Part shown: positions 26,486-35,759 of the stretch, one piece after another
How positions within the stretch are numbered: the stretch's first letter is position 1
Layout of the letters: every line of letters begins with the position of its first letter
NCBI GenBank assembly: GCA_965200945.1
Contig: OZ241749.1
Coordinates: 2,108,001-2,172,000 of the forward strand
Direction: 5' to 3'
DNA: 64,000 bases
From: JADCRZ01 sp965200945
Lineage (GTDB): Bacteria > Bacteroidota > Bacteroidia > Chitinophagales > Chitinophagaceae
Notes under the pieces: generated by a model
What the model saw: only the letters and a program-made list of their open reading frames with translations
Told to the model about the DNA's origin: nothing
The model's database searches: none
Made by a program: the position numbers and the translations under genes

Positions 26486-29400
26486 ATGTTTATGATAAAA
26501 CGCTTTCTAATTCCGCTGCTCTTGATCTTTCTTGTTTCAGCTACGGTGCATGGGCAACAAACCAGGCGAATCTCCGGTGTGATCCGCGACAGCCTGGGCA
26601 ATCCCCTTCCGAATGCATCCGTAATCGTAAAAAATGCCAGAGGCAACGGCGCCAGTTCCTCCATAGAAGGAAACTTCAACCTCACCGTTGCAAACAATGC
26701 CGTACTGGTGATCAGTGCCGTGGGTTATGAATCGGTCGAGATCCCTGTTTCCAGGAACCAGTTCTCTGATATCAGGCTGATGCCCAGCCGCAACGCACTC
26801 GACGAAGTGGTGGTAACGGCGCTGGGCGTGAAACGCGAAAAGCGCCAGCTCACCTACAGCACCCAGGAAGTAAAAGGCGACGTGCTCAACGCTACCAAAG
26901 AGCCCAGCGTGCTGAACGCACTCACGGGCCGCGTGTCGGGTGTGCAGATCACTTCCTCCACCGGACAGCCGGGAAGCTCTTCCCGCATCGTGATCCGTGG
27001 TCTTACATCCTTCACCGGTAACAACGAAGCGCTGATCGTGCTCGATGGCGTACCCATCAACAACAGTGAAACGGGTGTGGCCAACGGCAACGTTTCCGGT
27101 TCCGGCGTAAGCCGCCTCTCGGACATCGATCCTTCCATCATTGAAAGCGTGAACGTATTGAAAGGATCCGCAGCATCGGCGCTCTATGGTTCAAAAGGCG
27201 CAAGAGGCGTGGTGCTGATCACCACCAAAAACGGTGGCGGCATAAAAAAAGCACAGATCACCGCCACTTCGCAGGTATCGGTGGAAACGCCGATCCTGCC
27301 CCAGGTGCAGGAAAAATACGCGCAGGGCGACCGCGGCGTCTATGCAAATGGCGAAACACAGAAAACCAGCACTGTTTGGGGACCACGTATAGACACCCTC
27401 CGTGTGAACGGGCAGCCGGTGTATTATAACAATCCGATCAAACAGTTCTTCCGCAAGGGCCTTACTTACACAAATGGACTTACGCTGAGCGGCGGCCAAG
27501 GCAAATCGAGCTACCTGCTGAATTACTCTTACCTCGATCAAAAAGGTACCGTGCCCACTACCGGCATGAAACGCCATACCGCGTTTGCCAAATACACAAG
27601 CCAGATCTCGGACAAGTTCACGGCCAATTTCCAGGTGAACTACACTACTTCGGTGACCGACCGCATCAACGAAGGATACGACCTCACAGCGCCACTCTGG
27701 ACCATCTACACCTCTCCTTTCACCTGGAATCCGAAGCCATCGGTCGATTCACTGGGCAACCAGCGCATGTTCCGCGCCTCGCGTAACAATCCGTACTGGG
27801 TGCTCGACAACGTACACAACGTCGACAGGATCAACCGCTTCATCCCTGTGGCCAATGTAACCTATACACCGTTGAGCTGGCTTACCATCACCGAACGGGT
27901 TGGCGCAGATATCTACGCAGAACAAACCAAGTACCGCGAAGCTCCCAGCACCCTGCTCGCCACCACCGGTACCATTATAGACCAGAACCGGAACTTCAGG
28001 CAGTTCAACCACGACCTGATCATCGACGGCAGAAAACAGTTCGGCAACGACTGGAACGTAGAAGTTTTACTGGGTAACAACGTACTGTCCACTTTCGGCC
28101 AGACCCATACCATCACCGGTACCGGCCTTACCATCCCGAATTTCTACAACGTATCGAACGGCTCTACCATCACTGCCAGCGAATCGCATAACCTTACCAG
28201 AAAAGTAGGCTTCTATGCACAGTCGAACATCGAATACCACCGCCTCCTGAACCTGTCGGTCACGGGCCGGTATGACGGTACTTCCGTGCTGGCAGCGGGT
28301 AACAACTACTATCCTTATGGCTCCGGCTCACTCGGCTTTATCTTTTCCGAACTGCTGAAAGTACCGGCCATCGATTTTGGTAAACTGCGGTTTTCTTATT
28401 CAAAAGTGGGGAACGACGACGGCATCGGCGCCTATGCCCTGAACACTCCCTTCGTGCGGCCGACCAATTTCCCGTACGACAGCCGCGCAGGTTTCCTTAT
28501 TTCTTCCACCCTCGGCAACAGCACCCTCAAGAACGAATCGACCAATGAATTCGAGACCGGTCTCGAAATGCGTTTCCTGAAAGGCCGCATCAGCTTTGAA
28601 GCCAGCTATTACAACAGAAAACACACCGACCTGCTGACTTCCGTGTCTACCTCCGCTGCCACCGGCTTTACTTCCACCCTGCTCAATGCCGGCGACATGA
28701 CCAACAAAGGGGTTGAAGTGCTGCTGAACGGCACACCGGTGAAAACCAAAAATTTCAGCTGGGATGTGACCGTCACCTTCACAAAGAACAAGAACAAAGT
28801 CATAAAGATCTACGGCAACCAGCCGTCGCTTTCCATCGGCCAGACGCAGCTGTTTGTGGGACTGCCATACGGCAATTTCTTCAACACGGGGTACCAGCGT
28901 ACTGCCGACGGACAGATCCAGATCGATGCGGCCGGACTGCCGATCGTGACCGCCACTTCGAAGATCATCGGCAACGTTCAGCCCGACTGGCTGGGTGGTA
29001 TCACCAATACCTTCCGCTACAAGAGCCTTTCCTTCAACTTTTTCTTCGATATGCGCAAAGGCGGACAGATCCTGAATTCGGATGACCGGTACGGTTATTT
29101 CTACGGTACGCCGAAGGTGACCGAAAACCGCCAGCCGCTGGTGGTGCCCGGCATCTCCATTGTAGACAACAAGCCCAACACCAAACTGGTGCAGGCCGAA
29201 GATTACTATCAGCGCCTGAACCTGATCTACGAATCCGTGATCCAGGATGGAACTTACATCAAACTGAGAAACGTAAACCTGAACTACAACCTGCCGGGCA
29301 GCTGGTTCAGCAAATCCGTGTTCACCGGCATCGGGCTCACCGCCACCGCCAGGAACCTGTGGATCTATTCACCACACTTTACAGGGGCCGATCCGGAAGT

Positions 29401-29500
29401 AAGCAGCTACGGTTCTTCAAACGGCTCGCAGGGTGTGTATGGCTATACAGTTCCTACATCACGGTCATACAATTTCACCATCAGCGCCACTTTACGCTAA
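26486..29500 (+). CDS. SusC/RagA-family TonB-dependent transporter (second locus)
   Basis: 1004 aa. Signal peptide ('MIKRFLIPLLLIFLVSATVHG'-like, from the first or third codon), then a regulatory beta-sandwich ('RISGVIRDSLGNPLPNASVIVKN'), TonB-box linker ('LDEVVVTALGVKREKR'), plug, and the SusC signature 'ALYGSKGARGVVLITTKNGG'. The barrel ends 'SYNFTISATLR'. It is clearly related to but not a recent copy of the first SusC. It is followed after 63 nt by its SusD partner. The neighbours are peptidase-like and acylase/esterase-like enzymes, with no glycoside hydrolase, so a peptide, amide or ester cargo is more likely than a glycan. Confidence 0.95.
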   Translation: MFMIKRFLIPLLLIFLVSATVHGQQTRRISGVIRDSLGNPLPNASVIVKNARGNGASSSIEGNFNLTVANNAVLVISAVGYESVEIPVSRNQFSDIRLMPSRNALDEVVVTALGVKREKRQLTYSTQEVKGDVLNATKEPSVLNALTGRVSGVQITSSTGQPGSSSRIVIRGLTSFTGNNEALIVLDGVPINNSETGVANGNVSGSGVSRLSDIDPSIIESVNVLKGSAASALYGSKGARGVVLITTKNGGGIKKAQITATSQVSVETPILPQVQEKYAQGDRGVYANGETQKTSTVWGPRIDTLRVNGQPVYYNNPIKQFFRKGLTYTNGLTLSGGQGKSSYLLNYSYLDQKGTVPTTGMKRHTAFAKYTSQISDKFTANFQVNYTTSVTDRINEGYDLTAPLWTIYTSPFTWNPKPSVDSLGNQRMFRASRNNPYWVLDNVHNVDRINRFIPVANVTYTPLSWLTITERVGADIYAEQTKYREAPSTLLATTGTIIDQNRNFRQFNHDLIIDGRKQFGNDWNVEVLLGNNVLSTFGQTHTITGTGLTIPNFYNVSNGSTITASESHNLTRKVGFYAQSNIEYHRLLNLSVTGRYDGTSVLAAGNNYYPYGSGSLGFIFSELLKVPAIDFGKLRFSYSKVGNDDGIGAYALNTPFVRPTNFPYDSRAGFLISSTLGNSTLKNESTNEFETGLEMRFLKGRISFEASYYNRKHTDLLTSVSTSAATGFTSTLLNAGDMTNKGVEVLLNGTPVKTKNFSWDVTVTFTKNKNKVIKIYGNQPSLSIGQTQLFVGLPYGNFFNTGYQRTADGQIQIDAAGLPIVTATSKIIGNVQPDWLGGITNTFRYKSLSFNFFFDMRKGGQILNSDDRYGYFYGTPKVTENRQPLVVPGISIVDNKPNTKLVQAEDYYQRLNLIYESVIQDGTYIKLRNVNLNYNLPGSWFSKSVFTGIGLTATARNLWIYSPHFTGADPEVSSYGSSNGSQGVYGYTVPTSRSYNFTISATLR

Positions 29501-29563
29501 CCAAACCGGATAACCACTTCGGGTAACCAGTCCTGTTATTACCAGACCAATCAAAGTCACTAT

Positions 29564-30964
29564 ATGAACAAAATCATTTTCTCCTTTTTCATACTTGCCC
29601 TATCGGTTTCGGGATGCAAAAAGTTCACCGACATCAACTACGATCCCAACCGCCCAACCGCGGTCTCTGAAAAACTGTTGCTGGCACCCATCGAGTACAA
29701 CCTGGCCAACAACATCGAAACCAACGACCCGGGGTTTGCCGCCACGTACCTGAACCACTGGCTGCAGAACATTGCCTACAACCAGGCCATTCCCAACTTC
29801 GGTACCTACCAGCATGTGTCGGGTAATTTCGACAACCCCTGGAGCTCGATCTATGTGGGCGGGCTGGAAAATCTTTCCCTACTGATCCAGACGGCCGAAA
29901 AAAACGGCAACTCAAACTATGCGGGGATCGGCAAGATACTGACGGCCTATTGCCTGGGGGTAGCCACCGACCTCTGGGGCGATATACCCTACAGCCAGTC
30001 GCTGAAAGGCAGCACGAATTTCACGCCGGCCTACGACAAGCAGGAAGACATCTATAAAGCGATCCAATCGCTGCTCGACAATGGCCTTGCCGACATCAAC
30101 AAGAATACGGCTGTGAAACCGACCACTGATGACTATTACTATGCCGGCGACATGAACAAGTGGAAAAGGGCTGCCTCCACCCTGAAGGCCCGCTACTACA
30201 TGCACCTGACCAAAGCACCCGGCTATACGGCAGCCACCCAGGCAGACCTTGCCCTTGCCGCACTGCAGAACGGCTTGATCGCCAATACGGATGACATGAA
30301 ATTTTCATATCCCGGCGGTGCAGGTACAGAAAACCACTGGTACAACATCATGCTGCCGGTGAGCACCATCGTGCTGGGCTCCACGCTTGTAGACACCTTG
30401 AAAGTGCGGAATGATCCGCGCCTTCCGGTGCTGGTATCGCAGGCAAAGACAGACAACGCCTACCGTGGACGCCAGATCGGCACCGTAGGCCCGCTTCCCA
30501 ACCTGAACAGTTTCTCTGTAGTAGGCAGTTACTACGGAAGCAAAAATTCACCTGTGTTCATCCTTACTTATTCCGAAGCGCTGTTTTTGAAAGCCGAAGC
30601 CACCCTCGTCAAATCCGGCGCTGCTGCAGCACAACCTGTGTACACCGATGCGGTCAAAAGCAACATGACCAAGCTCGGTGTATCGGATGGAGCTACTACA
30701 ACCTACCTCGGTACCCGGGGTACGCTCACGGCGGGCAACGCCCTGCAAAGGATCATGGAAGAAAAAAGCATCGCCGATTTCCTGTCGCTCGAAAATTACA
30801 ACGACTGGCGGCGTACCGGCTTTCCCTTGATACCGCTGGCACCGAATGCCGTGCTTCCGGAGATCCCCAGAAGGTATCTTTACCCGCAATCGGAAGCGAA
30901 CACCAATCCAAACTCTCTGCAGGCAGCGAAACTGACGGACAGGGTTTGGTGGGACACCAAATAA
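29564..30964 (+). CDS. SusD/RagB-family outer-membrane lipoprotein (second locus)
   Basis: 466 aa with a lipobox ('LALSVSGCKKF'). 'TDINYDPNRPTAV' near the N-terminus, the helical core 'ILTAYCLGVATDLWGDIPYSQSL', and the C-terminal 'NYNDWRRTGFPLIPL' are typical of the SusD-like_2 branch. It would cap the SusC barrel immediately upstream and choose the substrate. An intrinsic terminator follows the stop codon, so the next gene has its own promoter or depends on read-through. Confidence 0.93.
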   Translation: MNKIIFSFFILALSVSGCKKFTDINYDPNRPTAVSEKLLLAPIEYNLANNIETNDPGFAATYLNHWLQNIAYNQAIPNFGTYQHVSGNFDNPWSSIYVGGLENLSLLIQTAEKNGNSNYAGIGKILTAYCLGVATDLWGDIPYSQSLKGSTNFTPAYDKQEDIYKAIQSLLDNGLADINKNTAVKPTTDDYYYAGDMNKWKRAASTLKARYYMHLTKAPGYTAATQADLALAALQNGLIANTDDMKFSYPGGAGTENHWYNIMLPVSTIVLGSTLVDTLKVRNDPRLPVLVSQAKTDNAYRGRQIGTVGPLPNLNSFSVVGSYYGSKNSPVFILTYSEALFLKAEATLVKSGAAAAQPVYTDAVKSNMTKLGVSDGATTTYLGTRGTLTAGNALQRIMEEKSIADFLSLENYNDWRRTGFPLIPLAPNAVLPEIPRRYLYPQSEANTNPNSLQAAKLTDRVWWDTK

Positions 30965-30979
30965 CAGACCCATCTCGAG

Positions 30980-31021
30980 AAAAAAGCCGGAAAGACTCCA
31001 CCTGTCTTTCCGGCTTTTTTT
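30980..31021. terminator. Intrinsic terminator after susD
   Basis: An 11-bp stem (GCCGGAAAGAC at 30986-30996 with its complement at 31004-31014) and a 7-nt loop are flanked by an A-run and a T-run, so it works on the plus strand and could work on both. Confidence 0.9.
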
Positions 31022-31116
31022 GTGGACAGTGTGCCCAGCGACCTAAAAAATTTATTCGGCCAGCCGGGTCTGTGTGCTCCCAATATCCCCTATCTTTTGC
31101 ATTCAAAAATTCTTCT

Positions 31117-32985
31117 ATGAAGTCAGCTTTCCTCATTCTATGGATCGCCTTGCTGTCTGTTGCATCCTGTGCCCAGAACGCGCCGGATACCGGTTTTGTA
31201 CGCGCCAACTATGTGAAAGCGGAAGCCTTTGTTCCGATGCGGGATGGCGTGCGGCTGTATACCGCGATCTATTCACCCAAGGATACCAGCGAGGCTTTTC
31301 CCATCCTGATGTCGCGCACACCGTACTCATGCCGCCCTTACGGAACGGAGAACTACCGCACACGGCTTGGGCCCAACACGATCCTGATGAAAGACAAATA
31401 CATCTTTGTGTACCAGGATGCCCGGGGCCGTTTCAAGAGTGAAGGAAAGTTTGTGGAGATGACACCGGCCATCGATGTAAAAAGATCAAATAAGGATGTC
31501 GATGAATCGAGCGATACCTACGATACGATCGACTGGCTGCTGAAGAATACGCACAGCAACGGGAAGGTAGGCATCTATGGCATTTCCTTTCCCGGCTTCT
31601 ATTCATCTGCTGCACTGCCCGATGCCCACCCGGCCCTGAAAGCGGTGTCGCCGCAGGCGCCCATGTCGGACGAGTTCACTGGCGACGACTGCAACCACAA
31701 CGGCGCTTTTTTCCTGCTCGACAATTACAGCTTCTACAGCGGGTTCGACGGTCCGAAAGCAGAGAACGGGGAAAGTTACAAGCCCTTTTTCCGTGAACGG
31801 TACAACGATGCCTACAAATACTTTTTAAAACTCGGACCGCTCAAAAATGCCAACACCGATTCTTTCTTTTATGACCCCAACAGCACCTGGCGGCAGGTGG
31901 TGGCCCATGATACCTATGATGCTTTCTGGCAGGGAAAAAATATCAAGCCGCACCTCAGGAACGTGAAACCGGCGGTGATGGTAGTAGGCGGCTGGTTCGA
32001 CGCGGAAGACATGTACGGCGCCCTGAAGACCTACGCTGCCATTGAAAAGCAGTCACCCGGCAATAACAACCGGCTGGTGATGGGCCCATGGACGCACGGG
32101 GCATGGTCGGGCGCCGCCTGGAAATCGTTCGGCGCTTACCAGTTCGGCACAGACCTCAACAAGTATTACCAGGAAGAGATCGAAACGAAATTCTTCGCGT
32201 ACTATCTCAAAGACAAAGGCAGCTTCGACCAGGCCGAGGTGACCTTGTTTGAAACCGGCTCGAACCAATGGAAATCTTACCCCGTGTGGCCTCCGGCGAA
32301 CAGCCGTCCCACCCCCTACTACCTGCAGGCCGATGGCAAGCTTTCGCCGGCAAAACCCGGGGCAGGAAAAAGCAACACCTCGTATGTGAGCGATCCGGCG
32401 AACCCCGTACCGTATACCTCGGTGGTATCGGGCGGGCGCAACAACCAGTACATGGTGGAAGACCAGCGCTTTGCGGCCAAACGCCCGGATGTACTGTCAT
32501 TTCAAACCGATGCACTTGCCAACGACATGGAGCTCACCGGCGAGATCGCTGCCAACCTGTTTGTAACTGTCAGCGGTACCGACGCAGACTTTATCGTGAA
32601 AGTAATCGATGTATGGCCCGACAACGCCACCCAACCGGCCATGCAACCCGGCCAGCCGGCCCAGGACATGAGCGGCTACCAGCAGCTGGTGCGCGCCGAG
32701 GTATTCCGCGGCAAATTCCGCAACAGCTTCAGCAAACCGGAACCATTTGGCAAAGACAAGATCGAAACGGTCTCCTTCAAACTCAACGAGACCGCGCATC
32801 TCTTCAAAAAGGGACATCGCCTCCTGGTCCAGGTCCAAAGCAGCTGGTTCCCCCTGGTCGACCGCAATCCCCAGAATTTCGTCAACATCTTCGAAGCTTC
32901 CGACAGCGACTTTCAGAAAGCCACCATCAGCATCTACCACGATGCGGCCCACAGCAGCAATGTGGTGTTGCCGCTTATGAAGTAA
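31117..32985 (+). CDS. CocE/NonD (S15-type) hydrolase, alpha-amino-acid ester hydrolase/acylase-like, secreted
   Basis: I start it at the ATG at 31117 (622 aa), where a signal peptide begins (MKSAFLILWIALLSVASCA). Ser157 sits in the elbow 'YGISFPGFYSS', Asp295 in 'GGWFDAEDMYG' and His327 in 'GPWTHGAWSG', the triad layout of cocaine-esterase, glutaryl-7-ACA acylase and alpha-amino-acid ester hydrolases. 'FTGDDCNHNGAF' resembles the acidic cluster that binds the alpha-amino group in alpha-amino-acid ester hydrolases. The C-terminal third is the jelly-roll domain of this family. It should hydrolyse esters or amides of amino acids, or X-Pro peptides, outside the cytoplasm. It follows susCD behind a terminator. 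Confidence 0.88.
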   Translation: MKSAFLILWIALLSVASCAQNAPDTGFVRANYVKAEAFVPMRDGVRLYTAIYSPKDTSEAFPILMSRTPYSCRPYGTENYRTRLGPNTILMKDKYIFVYQDARGRFKSEGKFVEMTPAIDVKRSNKDVDESSDTYDTIDWLLKNTHSNGKVGIYGISFPGFYSSAALPDAHPALKAVSPQAPMSDEFTGDDCNHNGAFFLLDNYSFYSGFDGPKAENGESYKPFFRERYNDAYKYFLKLGPLKNANTDSFFYDPNSTWRQVVAHDTYDAFWQGKNIKPHLRNVKPAVMVVGGWFDAEDMYGALKTYAAIEKQSPGNNNRLVMGPWTHGAWSGAAWKSFGAYQFGTDLNKYYQEEIETKFFAYYLKDKGSFDQAEVTLFETGSNQWKSYPVWPPANSRPTPYYLQADGKLSPAKPGAGKSNTSYVSDPANPVPYTSVVSGGRNNQYMVEDQRFAAKRPDVLSFQTDALANDMELTGEIAANLFVTVSGTDADFIVKVIDVWPDNATQPAMQPGQPAQDMSGYQQLVRAEVFRGKFRNSFSKPEPFGKDKIETVSFKLNETAHLFKKGHRLLVQVQSSWFPLVDRNPQNFVNIFEASDSDFQKATISIYHDAAHSSNVVLPLMK

Positions 32986-33422
32986 GCGGGGATCTTCTTT
33001 TTTGTGCCCAAAAAAGAAGCAAAAAAGGCTTGACTTTTGAAATGTGGCTAAAATTTACTGCATTGCGCGGGTACGGACATGGTTTTATTCGGCAGTGGTA
33101 GGGGTTCGGGCCATTGCATAGAGGGGCTTTGGAATAAAGCCGTGCATGTCCGTTGCACCAAATGGCCGCCTGCGGCAGGCCATTTGGTCTCGCTCCATTC
33201 GATAAATTTCTTCACGCCCCATTTCAATGGCCGGGGGAGAGAAGAGAGAGGAAGGTTTCCGAGGGGCTGCGAGGCTGCCATCTCACAAATCCCCTCTCAG
33301 GAGGAGTAGGGGTGGGTTAAAGCCGCACCCACAGGAGGGTTTGTTTGCATCTCTTTCACTTTCTGCCCTTTGCAACTACCATTCCCGGGAGGTGATTATG
33401 ATTGCTTGTCATTTATCTTGCC
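32986..33422. repeat. Intergenic repeat-like region with inverted repeats
   Basis: This 437-bp gap contains a perfect 10-bp inverted repeat of T/A-rich arms (32994-33003 and 33010-33019, loop GTGCCC) and a second dyad with 10-bp arms CCAAATGGCC and GGCCATTTGG (33158-33187). A strand-biased purine-rich segment with 'GGGGAGAGAAGAGAGAGG' follows. Short frames crossing it look like translated repeats. I infer a dispersed intergenic element; copies elsewhere cannot be seen here. Confidence 0.5.
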
Positions 33423-35651
33423 TCACAACTTCACACTCACCTTCTCTCCTTTGTACTCAACCGTTTTAGGGGCTGCGTTCTGGCGGCCCATCAGTTGCAG
33501 TGAATAAGTTCGGTTGCCCCTGACCGATAGTGTGGAGCGGGAGGAGGGCTGGATCGTAAGGGTGCGATCTTTGTCGGTCCATTGGAATTGGGTGAAGGTG
33601 GCCGCGCGCTGGTATCCGAGTGAAGTGCCGTCGTCTTCGTAGAGATCGTAGCTGCCGTCGGCACCCGGGTAGATGCGCAGGCTCGTTGGTTCGGTGACGG
33701 GCTCGTCTACATACTGCCTGATGGGGTCCATAGGGAGCACGGTGCCGGCACGCACATACAGAGGCAGCGTGGTGAGGTCAACAAAACGGTTGAGGAGCTG
33801 GCGGCCTTCGTAGCGGCGGTTCGTCCAGAAATCGTACCAGCTGCCTTCGGGAAGATAGACCTCGCGCGAAGTGACGCCTTTCTGGGTGACCGGCGCCACC
33901 AGCATATTCCTGCCCCATAGATATTCATTGCTGCAGTGTACCGCAACAGAATCGGTCGGGTAATGCAGCCAGAGCGCCCGCATGATGGGGATGCCCGAAT
34001 CGTAGTTCTCCCGAGCGGCCGTATACAAATAAGGCATCAGCTGGTAGCGGAGCTCCAGGTATTTCTTGCAGATGGGTTCAATGTCGGGATTGAGCACTTC
34101 GCTCTGATCGAGCCGCGTGGCTTTGGGGCCGGTGAGGGAGATCTCCAGTGGACCGATCTGGCCCGTGCTCCAGCCCCACGGCCGGTGCAGCCACCACTGC
34201 CGCCCATGCGACCGGAACTGCGGCGTAAAGGCGGAATACTGGAACCAGCGGGCAAACAGCTCGCCGGTGAATTCATGCGTGAGCACAAACCCGCCGATGT
34301 CCGTTCCCCAGTAAGCCGAGGCGCTGAGCGAAAAATTCAAGCCCACCTGCACATGGTCTGCCAGCGTCTCCCAGAGCGAAGACACATCGCCCGACCATAC
34401 CCATCCCCCATAGCGGTTGATGCCTGCGTACCCGGTACGGTGCAAACTGAAGGGCCTCGTATCGGGCCGGTCGAGGAGCGGGCCTTCATAGTACAACATG
34501 TGCCGTATCAGCTTGGCCGCAACAGGCAATTCATCGCCTTCATCAGGCCACCATCCGTCGACACCCTTGTTGAACGCTGGTAGGTGCCATTTCCAGTAGT
34601 TGTAGGCATAGTCGCGGCCGGTATCGGCCGCCGACGGCTTCATGATGCCGTGCATGGTGCGCGGCGGATGCGATACATGCAGCACAACCTTCATGTGGTC
34701 ATCATGGATCTTTTTTATGATCTCATCCGGTTTGTTGAAAATATCCGGGTTGAAATCCATGTTTGCATGTCCCAAGTTCCAGCCATTCGGGGCATAACCG
34801 GTGCCGAGGTAGATCATGGCATCACAGGAAAGCTTTTTATCGCGAAAGGTCTTTACTTCACTGATCAGGCTGTCGGCGTTCTGCAGGGTGCGATGGCTCT
34901 GCATGTAACCGAGCGCCCATTTCGGTGGCAGCGGTGTTTTTCCGATCAGGGAAGTGTATTCAGACATGATCACTTCCGGAGACCTGCTCAGGGTAATAAA
35001 CAAGTCTATCGGCAGCGCCCCCTCTTCTGCGGTACGTGGTGCTGCCCTGGGAATAAGAAATCCATTGGTTCCGCTCCGCAGGTCGAGCGCGGCTTTGTAA
35101 GGCAGGTGAAAGAACAGGGCCCAGCCTTCCGTGCCGATCAGGAAAGGTACCGGCATCCGGGATCCGAACAGCTGCAGCTCGTTTGGAAATACGCCCTCCT
35201 GCATCTCGTCGTACGTGCCCCTGCGGTCGAAGGTAGTTCCCCCGCCACCGAGTCCGTACAAAGGTCCATGTCCCGTATAAAACTTAACCTGTCCGGTTGT
35301 ATCGTTGAAAGAAACCTGCTGTACCAGCTTTTTACCGGGCCCATACAGGATCACGGAAAGCGGCAGCCGAAGAATCTTTACCGTGTATCCTTTCAGGCTG
35401 AAAGCCGTATCCTTCTTCAGCGACCTGAACCGGAAACCAGGCCTTTCCCACCTGTCTTCTATCACCAGGTCCTTCCTGATCAGGGAATCAAGCGGAACGG
35501 CGGAGATGCGGATGGTTGACGCGGAAGCAGCCGTCACCTGCAGTTCAACCGCTTTACCCGCGACAATGATTTTCGGTTGTGCATGGCCGGAATACGCTGA
35601 CAGAATACAAAAGACAGTGGAGAAGAACCAGGAGAAGAATTTTGGTTTCAT
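33423..35651 (-). CDS. Glycoside hydrolase family 31, secreted
   Basis: 742 aa from the ATG at 35651, which starts a signal peptide ('MKPKFFSWFFSTVFCIL', then 'SGHAQ'). The barrel has 'PPKWALGYMQSHRTLQ', nucleophile Asp370 in 'DGWWPDEGDELP', and acid/base Asp422 in 'WVWSGDVSSLWETL', followed by 'SAYWGTDIGGF', all GH31 hallmarks. The loop that in alpha-glucosidases and alpha-xylosidases reads like 'DxxYW' is 'YLGTGYAPNGWN' here, and the nucleophile motif lacks the usual 'DMNE', so specificity may be unusual. It lacks the arginine/tryptophan signature expected of GH31 sulfoquinovosidases as far as I can tell by eye. It lies 108 nt downstream of the FGGY kinase on the same strand and may deliver sugar to that pathway. 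Confidence 0.9.
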   Translation of the reverse strand: MKPKFFSWFFSTVFCILSAYSGHAQPKIIVAGKAVELQVTAASASTIRISAVPLDSLIRKDLVIEDRWERPGFRFRSLKKDTAFSLKGYTVKILRLPLSVILYGPGKKLVQQVSFNDTTGQVKFYTGHGPLYGLGGGGTTFDRRGTYDEMQEGVFPNELQLFGSRMPVPFLIGTEGWALFFHLPYKAALDLRSGTNGFLIPRAAPRTAEEGALPIDLFITLSRSPEVIMSEYTSLIGKTPLPPKWALGYMQSHRTLQNADSLISEVKTFRDKKLSCDAMIYLGTGYAPNGWNLGHANMDFNPDIFNKPDEIIKKIHDDHMKVVLHVSHPPRTMHGIMKPSAADTGRDYAYNYWKWHLPAFNKGVDGWWPDEGDELPVAAKLIRHMLYYEGPLLDRPDTRPFSLHRTGYAGINRYGGWVWSGDVSSLWETLADHVQVGLNFSLSASAYWGTDIGGFVLTHEFTGELFARWFQYSAFTPQFRSHGRQWWLHRPWGWSTGQIGPLEISLTGPKATRLDQSEVLNPDIEPICKKYLELRYQLMPYLYTAARENYDSGIPIMRALWLHYPTDSVAVHCSNEYLWGRNMLVAPVTQKGVTSREVYLPEGSWYDFWTNRRYEGRQLLNRFVDLTTLPLYVRAGTVLPMDPIRQYVDEPVTEPTSLRIYPGADGSYDLYEDDGTSLGYQRAATFTQFQWTDKDRTLTIQPSSRSTLSVRGNRTYSLQLMGRQNAAPKTVEYKGEKVSVKL

Positions 35652-35759
35652 ATGGAGTGCTTGCATAAAGAAGGCAGACGGCGCCGAATTATGCTGAAAT
35701 GTAGCACCTTTCCCAGGAAAGAGCTTGTCGTGATTTAACCCTTTTTTGAAGGATTTTGG

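Noticed and set aside
33423..35651. Sulfoquinovosidase identity for the GH31, with a sulfo-transketolase pathway
   Set aside because: The split transketolase made this tempting, but the sulfonate-binding Arg/Trp pattern of YihQ-type enzymes is not visible and the kinase is FGGY-type, which that pathway does not need.
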